DNA of 64,000 bases from Planctomicrobium piriforme (GCF_900113665.1 NZ_FOQD01000016.1:131892-195891), one strand, 5' to 3'. Shown: positions 1 through 9,362, counted from the stretch's first letter. The notes: a model not told the origin generated them from the letters alone. Numbers and translations: made by a program.

Positions 1-919
1 ACTTGCGAGCCGCTTCGCTCACCGGCTCATCTGCCGGGCGGGACTGATAGCGCGACGCGACGAGCAACCCGTAACGTCCGGCTGCCTGCGCAGGAATGTC
101 GAACTTGCCTTGTTCGTCGGCTATCCCGAACGCGCCGCCTAATACTTCCGCAGTCGCCTCAAGCAGACGGCGATCAACCTCATCCGCACCGACTCGAAAG
201 CCGCTCCCGCCGAGCTTTGCCGTGCCGCGTCGCACCATTGGCAGCAGCAGCACTCTCGCGCCCCGATCAGGACGGGACGAACCGCCGGAGTCGGCATAGG
301 TCACGCTCCCGGCAATCTGGCCGATGGCGCCCTCCATTGGCGCTTTCACTGCCGGCGGCTGCGGGGCATGTTTAGGAATGGACGCAGGCTTGGCCGCAGG
401 CATCGTCGCCAGATTTCGGAACGCGCCCGCTCCGATCAGAATGCCGCACCCCACCGACAACACGCAGGCGAACAGCAGGACAGCGGGGCCGAATCGAAGA
501 CCGGTTTCAGGAGTGATGATCTTGGGAGTGTCGGTGACATGCGTGATCTCGCCGAGAGTCCGCAAAACATCGCGAGGATTGATTCCAATGAAGTCCTGAG
601 CGTCTTCCACATTGGGCAACGGGTCAGGCGTGATGGCCGGTCCCGGCGACGGCAGCGGATCGACGTCTGTGGGGGCCTGGGCAGGTCGAGGCGGGTCGAC
701 GGGCGCTGGTCGATCAATTGTCGCCAATGCGTCGAGGGCCGCGACGAGTTGATTGTCGCTGAGATCGAGTTTCGGCCGCGGCAGGGGAGCGACGGTGCCG
801 TCTTCGCCGGGGACACGAATCGTCCGCCCGCAGGTGGGACAGTCGGTCACCATCCCGGCCTTGTTCTGGGAGATTCCCAGAAATTGTTGGCAGTGCGGGC
901 AGCGGAACTTGATCGCCAT
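1..919 (-). CDS. Zinc-ribbon, single-TM protein with carboxypeptidase-regulatory-like domain (partial)
   Basis: The frame starts at an ATG at 919 and is still open at the left edge, so the C-terminus is missing. The N-terminus has two CxxC knuckles (CPHC near residue 7, CPTC near residue 29), a typical zinc ribbon. A Pro-rich linker follows, then one hydrophobic segment around residues 145-165 (FGPAVLLFACVLSVGCGILI). The part beyond the membrane begins a beta-rich stretch (GSVTYADSGG, then a GKFDIPAQAAGRYGLLVAS-type segment) resembling carboxypeptidase-regulatory-like folds. I read it as a planctomycete membrane protein with a cytoplasmic zinc finger and an external Ig-like domain. Function unknown. 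The start codon lies only a few bases from an out-of-frame ATG at 923. Confidence 0.7.
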   Translation of the reverse strand, partial: MAIKFRCPHCQQFLGISQNKAGMVTDCPTCGRTIRVPGEDGTVAPLPRPKLDLSDNQLVAALDALATIDRPAPVDPPRPAQAPTDVDPLPSPGPAITPDPLPNVEDAQDFIGINPRDVLRTLGEITHVTDTPKIITPETGLRFGPAVLLFACVLSVGCGILIGAGAFRNLATMPAAKPASIPKHAPQPPAVKAPMEGAIGQIAGSVTYADSGGSSRPDRGARVLLLPMVRRGTAKLGGSGFRVGADEVDRRLLEATAEVLGGAFGIADEQGKFDIPAQAAGRYGLLVASRYQSRPADEPVSEAARK

Positions 920-1150
920 TCATGCTCGCCGGGCAAAAACTTCAGTTTCTCTTTTTCGCAAAAACAGCTATGTCAACATTCGGTCAACCTGCCGTTCCGT
1001 TCGTGTCGATCATAACGACGGGAACATCCCGGCCGGGCTGCGGATCGGCCATTATTGCCGATCCATGGCCCGCACGACAGGCGACCGCATCGTCCCGCGA
1101 ATCACCCTGCCTGCCAAGCCTGCCTGCTTTTCTCAAGAGTACCATTTTTC

Positions 1151-1201
1151 ATGTCCAACGTGGACCAGACTGACCTGGTGGAGCTCGGGAGCCGCACGTG
1201 A
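1151..1201 (+). CDS. Possible 16-codon leader ORF overlapping the next start
   Basis: A short ATG frame encodes MSNVDQTDLVELGSRT and its TGA overlaps the GTG start at 1198 (GTGA). The overlap would allow translational coupling to the downstream coiled-coil gene. No ribosome site is convincing, and it may be chance. Confidence 0.2.
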   Translation: MSNVDQTDLVELGSRT

Positions 1202-3156
1202 GAAAACGTCCGCCTGCCGCCGCCATGTCGTTGTTCTCATACCTCGACGGCCTCGTCTGCACGATGGGGGCGCTGATTCTGCTATTGCTGCTGACGACCC
1301 ACCGGATTCGCCAACAGGTGGTCGCGGATTATCAGTCGCAGTCCGAAACCACCGTCGCCGCTGCTCCGAGTTTTGCGGACGACGATCTCGAGGCCCGCAA
1401 ACGGGAAATTGCCGCTCAACTGGCCGCGCATCAGCAGTCGGTCGCCGAGCATGAAGCCGCCACGAAAGCGCAGCATGCCGCCTGGCAGGCCAAACTTGAT
1501 GACCTTGCACGACTCAATCAGCAATTGGCAGGTCAGGTCTCCCAGAAGCGGTCGATCGTCGACAATGAGAACGCCGCTGTGGCTCAGGTCGCCGGAGAAC
1601 GGGACAAGCTCGCAGCCCTGATGACCGCCGCCGCGCAGCACAAAGACCAGATCCTGCTGACGGAATCAGAACTGCGCCAGCAGGCGGAAGATCTGCTGCG
1701 GCTCCGTGAAAACTGCCTGAAGAAAATCGACTCCGCCAAAGTTCAACAGGCGTTGCAAAAACCGGTGTTCGAGATCGTCGCCCATGACGGCAACTCTGGC
1801 ACCGACCGCCGCCCGATCCTCATCGAATGCACGGCCGACAGCCTGACGTTCGCCTCAGAAGGGATTCGGCTCACCGCCGCGACGCTGAACGAGTTCTCGG
1901 CCGACGTCAATCCGCTGCTCGCCGGGACCGAAGCACTGCTGACCTATTGGACGCTCGTCGACAGCCAGGCCGGCCGCAGCAAGTCGTCGGGACCGTATGT
2001 GTTGATGATCGTCCGCCCCGGCGGGACGGTCGCCTTTTATGTCGCCCGTAAGTATCTGGAAAAGCTGAACCAGGATTTTGGTTACGAACTGGTGACGGCT
2101 GACGCTGAATTCAAATGGCCGCCTGCCGACCCGCAGGCGGTGGAAGTCTGCCAGCGTGCGATTGATCGTGTGCTGGCGGGGCAACGTCCCGAACAGAAAC
2201 CGACTGGCTCCGGCATGGGCCCAGGCGGCGGTGGAGCCATGGCCCGTCGCGGCCCAGGTTCTGGCGGCACCGGCCTGGGAGGCACAGGATCGAGCAATGC
2301 CGGACAACCCGGCGGCGAAATGGGCGGCGGCGCTCACAAGTCGGCGGAAGATCAAATCGTGGGAGCCGACGGCGAGTTCAGCCTGGCCGAAGTCGAACAA
2401 CTCAAAAATGCACAGCCCGGCGATTCGATCGACATGCTGGGACCGGAATGGAGCCAGCGCCGTCGCGCCGCACAAGCCGCGGCCGGCGCAGCAGGTCAGG
2501 GATCGGAACAGGGAACCGAAACCGCAGCGGGCGCCAATGCTGCCAGGGGTAACTCGGCCACGAAACCGACCGGACCTGGCGGGCGGCCGCAGAGTGCTGC
2601 CGGTCAGAAAGAAGACGGCCGCCCCGGCAGCGAGGACGGCGCCAGCACCAAACCTGCACCCGGGACCGAACAGCCGGAAGGGATGCCGATTCCGAATTTC
2701 AATCCGAACCCGCAGCAGTCGCGCGGCGCAGGGAAATCCGGCTCAGGCAAGCCGGGCGAGCGACAGATGCCGCCTCCTCCGCTCACGCAAGCCCAGCAGC
2801 AATCAAACTGGAATGACGACGGCGGCGAACAGCGCAAATGGGGCCGCAGCCAGCCGACAGGCGCCATTGGCATCGAACGTTCCCTGACGCTGCATCTGCA
2901 AAGCGACCGGATCAAGATTGAAGACGGCGAAACGCTGGGACTGCCTGTCGAGATGTCGCGGCCCGAGTTTCAGGAAGCCGTTTCATTCATGATCGATTCA
3001 CACGCCCAAAGCTGGGGATCGCCGCCGGCCAAGTTCTTCTGGCGGCCCTCGCTGAAGGTGAAAATTCATCCCGGCGGCAATCAGCATTACCCACGTTTGA
3101 AAGAACTGCTCGATCACTGGGGACTCAGTTACAAAGTCGAACACGTCCTGGATTGA
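1198..3156 (+). CDS. Membrane-anchored coiled-coil protein with low-complexity linker
   Basis: The 652-residue product starts at GTG 1198, preceded by GGGAG with six-base spacing. After a short basic N-terminus there is one membrane helix (about residues 15-33), then a long Ala/Gln-rich coiled coil to about residue 180. A globular domain follows (about 195-320, including GPYVLMIVRPGGTVAFYVAR). Next comes a Gly/Ser/Pro/Gln-rich low-complexity region (about 335-560) and a C-terminal conserved stretch of about 95 residues. The layout (one N-terminal TM plus periplasmic coiled coil) recalls TolR/MotB-type stator partners, but I see no MotB peptidoglycan-binding motif. It is followed after 12 bases by a gene with the same plan, so the two probably act together. 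Function unknown. Confidence 0.8.
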   Translation: MRKRPPAAAMSLFSYLDGLVCTMGALILLLLLTTHRIRQQVVADYQSQSETTVAAAPSFADDDLEARKREIAAQLAAHQQSVAEHEAATKAQHAAWQAKLDDLARLNQQLAGQVSQKRSIVDNENAAVAQVAGERDKLAALMTAAAQHKDQILLTESELRQQAEDLLRLRENCLKKIDSAKVQQALQKPVFEIVAHDGNSGTDRRPILIECTADSLTFASEGIRLTAATLNEFSADVNPLLAGTEALLTYWTLVDSQAGRSKSSGPYVLMIVRPGGTVAFYVARKYLEKLNQDFGYELVTADAEFKWPPADPQAVEVCQRAIDRVLAGQRPEQKPTGSGMGPGGGGAMARRGPGSGGTGLGGTGSSNAGQPGGEMGGGAHKSAEDQIVGADGEFSLAEVEQLKNAQPGDSIDMLGPEWSQRRRAAQAAAGAAGQGSEQGTETAAGANAARGNSATKPTGPGGRPQSAAGQKEDGRPGSEDGASTKPAPGTEQPEGMPIPNFNPNPQQSRGAGKSGSGKPGERQMPPPPLTQAQQQSNWNDDGGEQRKWGRSQPTGAIGIERSLTLHLQSDRIKIEDGETLGLPVEMSRPEFQEAVSFMIDSHAQSWGSPPAKFFWRPSLKVKIHPGGNQHYPRLKELLDHWGLSYKVEHVLD

Positions 3157-3168
3157 TCCTGTCAGGAA

Positions 3169-4251
3169 ATGGCTTTCGGTATGTCGCGTAAACATCAAGA
3201 TGACCAGGAATTCGGCTCGGACTCCTTTCTGGACGTCCTCGCGAATCTCGTGGGGATTCTGATCATTCTGATCGTGGTGGTCGGCGTGAAGGTGGCAAAA
3301 ATGCCCCCTTCCGAATGGAAGATGGATGCGCCCGCCGCTGCATCAGCGCCTCCATCTCCCCCCAAAGAACTCCCGCCTGTCCCGGCCTTCGGGCCGTTGC
3401 CGGAAATTCGTCCCACGGAAGAAATGCTGCGGCAGGCCGAACTGCTCAAACGCAATTACGAACAGATGCAGGCCCAGTTGCAGACGCTGCAGACCGACGA
3501 GCAGCGGCTGGCCAGCATGCGAAAAGACCACGAAGTCGAACTGGCGTCGCTGCGGCAGCAGATGACAGCGAAAGTCGAACTGCTGCGAGACGAAAAGACC
3601 CAGGTGTCGACGCTGGAAATGGACGTTGCCCATCTCAGAAATCAGGTGACGACGCTGCAGCAGCAGGCCGAAAACACCAAGCCGGACGAGGCTCCCGTCG
3701 AGAAACTGACGCACCAACTGCCCCCCATCGGACGGGTGGTGACAGGCGACGAAGTTCATTTCCGTCTCCAGAACAACCGCGTGTCGCATGTGCCGGTAAT
3801 GGATCTGGCCAAGGAAGTGCAGCAGGACATTCATCGCCGCAAGGACGTGCTGCTGAACCGGTCGTTCTATCAGGGGACGACGCGGCCGGTGGATGGGTAC
3901 CTGATGGAATACGTGCTCCAGCGGCAGGGGATGTCGCTCAACGACGAAATGCGTTACGGCCGCGGAGTCATTCGGATTGGCGTGAGCGGCTGGGTCATCA
4001 AGCCGGTGGGCCCGGTGATGGCTGAAGTCTCTGAAGAAGCGTTGCAGCCGGGCTCTGGCTTTCTGACGGCACTCAACCGGCACGGCCCAACCGCGACCGT
4101 CACGTTCTGGGTGTACCCGGACAGCTTTGATATTCATCACAAGCTGAAAGAGTACACGCACGAAGCCGGCTTCTGGGTGGCTTCGCGACCCCTGCCGACA
4201 GGCGTGCCGATTGCCGGCTCGCCGCAAGGCTCACGGTCAGTGGCGCAGTAA
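3169..4251 (+). CDS. Membrane-anchored coiled-coil protein, partner of the preceding gene
   Basis: The 360-residue product has a charged N-terminus, one TM segment around residues 20-40 (FLDVLANLVGILIILIVVVG), a Pro-rich spacer, a coiled coil at about 85-170 and a globular C-terminal half. That half ends in a segment (VTFWVYPDSFDIHHKLKEYT) parallel to the RPGGTVAFYVARKYLEK segment of the upstream protein. The two are therefore probably ancient paralogues. The start is uncertain: the AGGAA at 3163 is too close to ATG 3169 and rather far from ATG 3181. Co-transcription with 1198-3156 is likely given the 12-bp gap. Function unknown. Confidence 0.8.
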   Translation: MAFGMSRKHQDDQEFGSDSFLDVLANLVGILIILIVVVGVKVAKMPPSEWKMDAPAAASAPPSPPKELPPVPAFGPLPEIRPTEEMLRQAELLKRNYEQMQAQLQTLQTDEQRLASMRKDHEVELASLRQQMTAKVELLRDEKTQVSTLEMDVAHLRNQVTTLQQQAENTKPDEAPVEKLTHQLPPIGRVVTGDEVHFRLQNNRVSHVPVMDLAKEVQQDIHRRKDVLLNRSFYQGTTRPVDGYLMEYVLQRQGMSLNDEMRYGRGVIRIGVSGWVIKPVGPVMAEVSEEALQPGSGFLTALNRHGPTATVTFWVYPDSFDIHHKLKEYTHEAGFWVASRPLPTGVPIAGSPQGSRSVAQ

Positions 4252-4281
4252 TGATGTCAGCATAATGACGAGTCGAGCTGT

Positions 4282-5733
4282 TTAGCGGCCGTTTGCCGGA
4301 TTCCCGCCGCCGGCCCCGGTTGCTGCTCCGTTCCCACCGTTCAGATAGGTGAACGTGAAGACATCCACGATCTCGCTGAACACCGGCTGCATTCCCAGCC
4401 GGACATAACGTCGATCCGGTGAAACGACCGCCTGACCCGAGAGCGAGCTTCCTTCCGGGATCACCTGCACTACGGGGGCATAGCCGACCGCACCGGCCTT
4501 GCCGGAACGCTGGGCACTCTCGGCCCGACTTTGTTCGAAGTCGCGGCGGGCCGCCTGACCGGCGGCGTCAGGCCGGAGCGCTCCATTCCGCTGAGCAGCG
4601 CGGCGGTCGAGCAGCATTTCCACATCTGGCGCCGTCACGAGTGCCGACACGAAGCGAGGCTGCGTTCGTCGACCGCTGGGCAGATCAAACGTCAGGCCCA
4701 CTTCCTGATCTCCATCGAGAGTCAACATGCGGACGATGCGCGCCTGTTCTTTCGTCCCTTCGAGCATGGTCACGGTGAGCGTCGCCCGATTCCCCACCAG
4801 AGCGCCGCCTGCGTTCTTGACGGTGATGCGGTAAGGGCCGGCGATGCCGCGCGGGCAGACATAGAGTTCGTAAGAATTCTTCGCATCAGGACCGACGCCG
4901 TCGTGCAGGTACAACCCGCCCGACTGCGTTTCCGGTGACTGTACCGAGCAGATCGCGCCGTTAGGCTCTTCCACCTGCAGATCGAGGTCGGCGGCGCCGT
5001 TCCAGTCGAGCCGTACAGTGATGTCGCGACTCTTCGCGGCCGCCAGTGCCTGTTCGAGGCGGACTGCGGTCGCTTCGTCTGACTTCTGGCGCAACTGACG
5101 GGCACGCTCGCGAAGGATGTTCTCCGCATCGAGCTGGAGTTTCGCCGAATCGGTCCCCCAACTGTTGAGCAAGACGCCGCAGGCGGCCCATTCCACATCT
5201 TCGGGTTTGGCCTGGTCTTTCACGAGATTGAGCCCCAGGACATATGGCTCCGATCGTTCGGGGAGCATCCTTGAAGCCTGGCGATAGAGCGTGAGCGCCG
5301 CTTCCTTCCGACCGAATCGGGCCAGGTACGCGCCCGAGAACATCATTGTGCTGTAATCGACTTCGCCGAAATCGGCGAGCGAGAGGACGACCCGTTCCAC
5401 ATCGGCCTTCGGGTAGTTTTCAATCTCCATCGAGAGGGCGAGTACTTCATACATCCAGGGCTGCCCCTGACCGTGCATCAGCGCCGACTGCAGACAGGCG
5501 ATCACCTGTTTGTATTGCTTCTCGCCATGCAGCTTCAGCACCCAGGTGCTCAGCAGTTGCGGAGCAGGGCGATGCTCATCGAAAAATCGATCCCAGACAT
5601 CGCGCGGTTCGCCCGTCGTGAGGTCGGGCATTTTGGCATCCGCCTCGAATTGAATGGGGCTTTGCGATTGGGAAACGCCTGCAGCTGGAGTTGCCGAGAC
5701 AGACCCGCTGGGCGCAGCAGAAAGGGCAGGCAT
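4282..5733 (-). CDS. TPR-like / DUF2135 (YfaP-like) protein, probably the C-terminal part of the upstream VWA protein
   Basis: This 483-residue frame begins within a Pro/Ala/Ser/Thr-rich linker and has no signal peptide and no ribosome site before ATG 5733. Helical repeats of TPR character occupy about residues 60-230. A beta domain with RLDWNGAADLDLQVEEPNG and YVCPRGIAGPYRITVKN (about 236-330) resembles DUF2135/YfaP. A secretin-like tail (VSPDRRYVRLGMQPVF) lies near residue 450. The frame stays open upstream of 5733 to 5823, where it meets the A9 run ending the VWA gene in the -1 register. This strongly suggests one long protein in two frames. Translated alone it would lack export signals. 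Confidence 0.75.
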   Translation of the reverse strand: MPALSAAPSGSVSATPAAGVSQSQSPIQFEADAKMPDLTTGEPRDVWDRFFDEHRPAPQLLSTWVLKLHGEKQYKQVIACLQSALMHGQGQPWMYEVLALSMEIENYPKADVERVVLSLADFGEVDYSTMMFSGAYLARFGRKEAALTLYRQASRMLPERSEPYVLGLNLVKDQAKPEDVEWAACGVLLNSWGTDSAKLQLDAENILRERARQLRQKSDEATAVRLEQALAAAKSRDITVRLDWNGAADLDLQVEEPNGAICSVQSPETQSGGLYLHDGVGPDAKNSYELYVCPRGIAGPYRITVKNAGGALVGNRATLTVTMLEGTKEQARIVRMLTLDGDQEVGLTFDLPSGRRTQPRFVSALVTAPDVEMLLDRRAAQRNGALRPDAAGQAARRDFEQSRAESAQRSGKAGAVGYAPVVQVIPEGSSLSGQAVVSPDRRYVRLGMQPVFSEIVDVFTFTYLNGGNGAATGAGGGNPANGR

Positions 5734-5810
5734 CGGCGTTGTTTTCGCCGGAGCCTGCCCTGACGTGCTTTCGCTATTCTTCTCTGCTTTCGCAGAGTTC
5801 GGAGTCGTTG

Positions 5811-8450
5811 TTACAGGACCGGTTTTTTTTTGACGGAATTGGCCGGGGCATCGGACTGAGCCGGTTTGGCTGGTTCAGCATCGATGCTGAAGAAGCCGCC
5901 GCCGCCCATCCCGCCGCCGCCCATCCCACCCATGCCGCCGCCCATGCCGCCGCCGCCGCCACCCATGCCGCCGCCGCCGCCCATACCGCCGCCGAAGCCC
6001 CCGCCGGCCCCGCCGACGCCGCCCTGGGCGAGCGGACGAATCGGAATCACGAGGTCGGCCACGGGATAGACGCGAGTCTGCATCTTCTCGTCAGCATTAG
6101 TCTGCGTGGTGATCTTCATCACTTCATCTTCGATAACATAGGTCAGCGGAGTGCCGGCCACGTCTTCGAGCATGAGCTTCAAGGCGCTCTTCAGTTTGAT
6201 TCCGGAGAGCACCAGCGTGATTTCTTCTTCACCCGTCAAGCCTTCTGCTTCCAGCGCACTCTTGTCCAGCAGAATGGGAATCCCGTGCTGCTGAGAAATG
6301 TACTGAATCACGTCGGCAAGCGGGTTTGCCGGGAACTCAACACTGGTGATCTGGTTGAGTGCGTCGTAAATCTTCTCTTCGTTCTTGCTGTTGATCTGCA
6401 AGTCGACCGATTTCCACTTCTGGCGCATCTCGGTCAGAGCCCACCACACTTCTGCGGGCGGGTAACGAATCGGCGGGTTGTCCGGGAACGGCACATGCGC
6501 CAATTCGACCTGATAGAGAGTTTCGAGCAAACGGTCTGAACGCAGGGCACGCAACCGTGCGGCCTTGTCCACCTGACCGGCGGCTTCCGTCGTGAAGACG
6601 AGAGCCACCCCGAGGGCCGATCCAGGATACAGGCTGAGCACCTGGCGAGCCTGGGCTTCGGCCGCTTCGTAGGCCAACGGATCGCCTTGAGACGCTTCCA
6701 CCATCAACGCACGGATCCGGTCGACCATCTGTACCAGTTGCGTATCGCGTTCAGTCGCGAAGTCGATGAGTCGAGCCGTGACTTCTGCTTCAGCAGCCAG
6801 ACGCTGCTGTTCCTGGGCAATCGCATCGTATTGAGCCCGGCGAGCCCGTACGTCGTTGAGGTTGTTGTTCACCAGCCGCAGCAGGTTATTGCGGAGGTCA
6901 GGTGAGATATCCGTGGAGGACTTGATCGTCGAACGAGTGCGGTTGAGCAGGTCTTCGGCCTGAGCACCGAGTGCGTTGTCGACGAGCGTATGCGCTTCTT
7001 GAATCTGCAGTTCGACCTGACGGGCAAGCTTCTGACCTTTCGCCTGCACCAGCGATTCGTAGCCAGCAATGTTGCCTGAGTCAGACGGCAGTTCGCGACC
7101 GCCGAGCGGGTTGGCGTCCATCAACGGATTTGAGGGAGGCACCGGAATCGGAGGAGCGGCATTCGGATTGACTGCACCGGGGGAACCGGGAATCGAGGGA
7201 ATCGCTTGATCTGGATTTGCCGGGCCAAATCCCGGAGCACCTGGCAATTGAGCCAGCGGGCCCTGAACCTTCTGAGACTGCTGCACCAGCGAATCGCCGC
7301 GGGCATTCGCCGGATCGATTGTCTTGAGCAGCGTGCCAATCTGTTCGGCCTGCTTGACGGAACCATTCTTGAGAGCTTGCTGGCCTTCGGCAGAAACCTG
7401 AGCCACATAGTCTTCGAAGGTCTGATGGGCGTAGTTGACCATCCAGTCGCCGGCGAGACCGATCGCCACGCCGTCCGTCGCCTTACCGTCTTTCCAGAAC
7501 TGCGCCAGGAAGGTATTGCCTTCCGTCCGCTGCGGTTTCGGCAGTGTGTAAGCCACGTTTGCGGGCTGCTGATTCATCTGGCCCGACACGGTGATCTTGG
7601 TCCCGTTCGAGACGTCGCCGGAGAGCAGATAAATGGTTTCGCGATCCGACCGCATCGGCAGTGCCCGCTGCGGGATCAGTTCGACCGTCTGCGATTCGAC
7701 GCGGACGGTCTCAGGATAGAAGACCTGCTGACCAGCGGCGGTGGCGAGAATGTCACCGACCTTTTCGGCAGGCAGCGAATTCTTCGACCATTCATCCTGC
7801 ATCACATAACCGCCGGTTTCCTCGCCGAGGATGCCCAGCAGTCGCAGGTCGGTCTTCGAACCGACGGCAAAGCTGTGAACCGGAATGTGACGCCCGCGGA
7901 AATCGCCTGTCAGCGACTTCAGTTCTTCCGGCTGGAACAGGTGAGCGGTGCTCATCCCGTCGCCGATGATCAGAATCGAGCCGTTCTGCGATCCGCGCAA
8001 CTGATCGCCGGCGGCCTGCAGAGCATTGGCGAGATTCGAAGCGCCGGCCGGGAAGCGGTTCTTCAGGCTGGCGGCAGATTCGACATCCGCTGCGCCCGGA
8101 GCGGCAAAGTCTTTGGTCAGCGGCGCGACCTGCACGTCGTAAGCCAGAATGCTCACGCGGTCGGTCGAAGGAAGTCGCTGCAGAAAGCTCGACAGCACCT
8201 TGGTCGCGACTTGGCGATGTTCGCCAATCTGGCTGGCCGAAGTGTCGAACAGCACGACGTGATCGACGGCATCACGCTTGTGCAGATCGAGTTCGCACGG
8301 CAGCGAGACGGAACCAATCAGAGTCCCTTCCGGAGACTGATAGGTCCGCACGATGACATCGCCTGCCAGGCAGGCGTTCGCGAGCATGAGCCCGCTGAAG
8401 GCAGCCGGAAACCAGGCACGAGCAGACTTCCATCGGTTCAACATAGTCAT
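5811..8450 (-). CDS. Secreted VWA-domain protein with secretin-type N domain and Gly/Met-rich tail
   Basis: The 879-residue product has a signal peptide (about 1-30) and a von Willebrand factor A domain whose MIDAS motif DTSAS is at residues 69-73. A long helical middle region and a Pro-rich linker follow. Around residues 700-785 a segment (FPANPLADVIQYISQQHGIP, then DKSALEAEG and IEDEVMKITT) resembles the STN/secretin short domain. Residues 810-852 are almost only Gly and Met. The frame stops three codons after nine consecutive A residues, and a -1 slip would extend it by 513 residues into the 4282-5733 frame. Probably envelope-located; VWA domains generally mediate metal-dependent protein contacts. 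Confidence 0.85.
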   Translation of the reverse strand: MTMLNRWKSARAWFPAAFSGLMLANACLAGDVIVRTYQSPEGTLIGSVSLPCELDLHKRDAVDHVVLFDTSASQIGEHRQVATKVLSSFLQRLPSTDRVSILAYDVQVAPLTKDFAAPGAADVESAASLKNRFPAGASNLANALQAAGDQLRGSQNGSILIIGDGMSTAHLFQPEELKSLTGDFRGRHIPVHSFAVGSKTDLRLLGILGEETGGYVMQDEWSKNSLPAEKVGDILATAAGQQVFYPETVRVESQTVELIPQRALPMRSDRETIYLLSGDVSNGTKITVSGQMNQQPANVAYTLPKPQRTEGNTFLAQFWKDGKATDGVAIGLAGDWMVNYAHQTFEDYVAQVSAEGQQALKNGSVKQAEQIGTLLKTIDPANARGDSLVQQSQKVQGPLAQLPGAPGFGPANPDQAIPSIPGSPGAVNPNAAPPIPVPPSNPLMDANPLGGRELPSDSGNIAGYESLVQAKGQKLARQVELQIQEAHTLVDNALGAQAEDLLNRTRSTIKSSTDISPDLRNNLLRLVNNNLNDVRARRAQYDAIAQEQQRLAAEAEVTARLIDFATERDTQLVQMVDRIRALMVEASQGDPLAYEAAEAQARQVLSLYPGSALGVALVFTTEAAGQVDKAARLRALRSDRLLETLYQVELAHVPFPDNPPIRYPPAEVWWALTEMRQKWKSVDLQINSKNEEKIYDALNQITSVEFPANPLADVIQYISQQHGIPILLDKSALEAEGLTGEEEITLVLSGIKLKSALKLMLEDVAGTPLTYVIEDEVMKITTQTNADEKMQTRVYPVADLVIPIRPLAQGGVGGAGGGFGGGMGGGGGMGGGGGGMGGGMGGMGGGGMGGGGFFSIDAEPAKPAQSDAPANSVKKKPVL
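5823..5831 (-). other. A9 run: candidate -1 frameshift or slippage site, or indel
   Basis: The minus strand reads GTC AAA AAA AAA CCG GTC CTG TAA in the VWA frame. Re-reading one A shifts into ACC GGT CCT GTA and onward with no stop to the end at 4282. The shifted frame encodes 30 residues of Thr/Pro/Ser-rich linker before Met 5733. Joined length would be about 1,389 residues (876 + 30 + 483). A homopolymer A run can support ribosomal -1 slippage or RNA-polymerase slippage, and is also a common place for sequencing or replication indels. Confidence 0.6.
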
Positions 8451-8683
8451 GTTCTCCGGGATTGCGTCAGTGCTCCCCGAGGGGAGTCGAGGTCATCACC
8501 AGATCAGAGGAACGAGTTCAACGCGGGAATCCGCGCGGCGGGTGCCGACTCGTATCTTATCCAGTTCTGCCAATCAGTTTGAATCAAATTCTGCGAAAGA
8601 TTGAATTTCTGCCGACGGATCGCGGCCGGCCCCCCGCACTTCCGGAATGGCCCGTCGCCACGGCAAAACTCACCCTTCGCCTG

Positions 8684-9139
8684 TCACATTTCCAGTTCGA
8701 CAAACTTCAAACGGTCTGCAAAGGCTTTCTGCAACCGGGATTTTGAGTACATTCGGATCACTTCGTTATTGTAAGTGATCTGTCCCTGCTCGTTCACTCC
8801 CAGCAGAGGCGCGATTTCCGGCGTCGCACGACCGGCGTACAAAGCCGCGAACGTGTCCGGGTCGACTCCGCGGCCGGATTCCAGATCTTCCTTGGCGTTG
8901 CCACCGCCGGACAGAATCAGGAAGGCGTTCAAACCATCGGTAATGGCCGTGTATTTGCCGTCGGTTTCGAGGGCGTCTTTCGCGTCCAGCAGGCTGCGGT
9001 GGACGTTGTGAATCTTCATGGCCGTCGGGTCAGCGGCGTCCTGGGCTGTGACCGCTGGCAACGACAATTGCCCGGCCCCCATCAGGTACCCGGCGCCCAT
9101 CAGGATGGCGGCCCACGCCGCGGAATTGACTCGACGCAT
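8684..9139 (-). CDS. Small secreted protein of unknown function
   Basis: I take ATG 9139 (MRRVNSAAW) as the start because it is preceded by GAGAG at about eight bases and gives a proper signal peptide ending near TAQDAAD. The frame is open upstream to 9184, but that extension looks non-native. The mature protein of about 115 residues is mixed helical/polar, with a GGGNAKEDLESGRGVDPDTFAALYAG stretch, and has no motif I recognise. It lies 234 bp upstream, in the same direction, of the VWA gene and could be expressed with it. Confidence 0.65.
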   Translation of the reverse strand: MRRVNSAAWAAILMGAGYLMGAGQLSLPAVTAQDAADPTAMKIHNVHRSLLDAKDALETDGKYTAITDGLNAFLILSGGGNAKEDLESGRGVDPDTFAALYAGRATPEIAPLLGVNEQGQITYNNEVIRMYSKSRLQKAFADRLKFVELEM

Positions 9140-9193
9140 GTTCGAACTCTCGCTGTCGTTGGGATGTGATCCGCGAATTTGCATCTGTGTCGT

Positions 9194-9236
9194 AGTTTTC
9201 AGTCGTCAGTGATCAGTTTTCAGTTCGAAGTTCAGG
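9194..9236. repeat. TCAGTCGTCAGT-type intergenic repeat
   Basis: A run of CAGTTTTCAGTCGTCAGT-like words sits directly upstream of the small secreted protein gene. The same words recur at 53649-53680 and, inverted, at 53735-53766, so this is a dispersed family rather than local sequence. Confidence 0.5.
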
Positions 9237-9362
9237 AAACGCCAGAGTTCAAAATCTGAAAAACTTGCGTGTTCCGACTACTGACAATCCACTGCTCACT
9301 ACGGACTAATGCCTTCAGATTACCGCATGGCCGGATCGGCCCACAACAAATTCAAGGCGATT

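Noticed and set aside
7206..8582. 458-codon open frame on the plus strand
   Set aside because: Antisense to the VWA gene, which has a signal peptide, MIDAS motif and clean domain order. The plus-strand product has no recognisable motif and arises from the GC-rich codon pattern.
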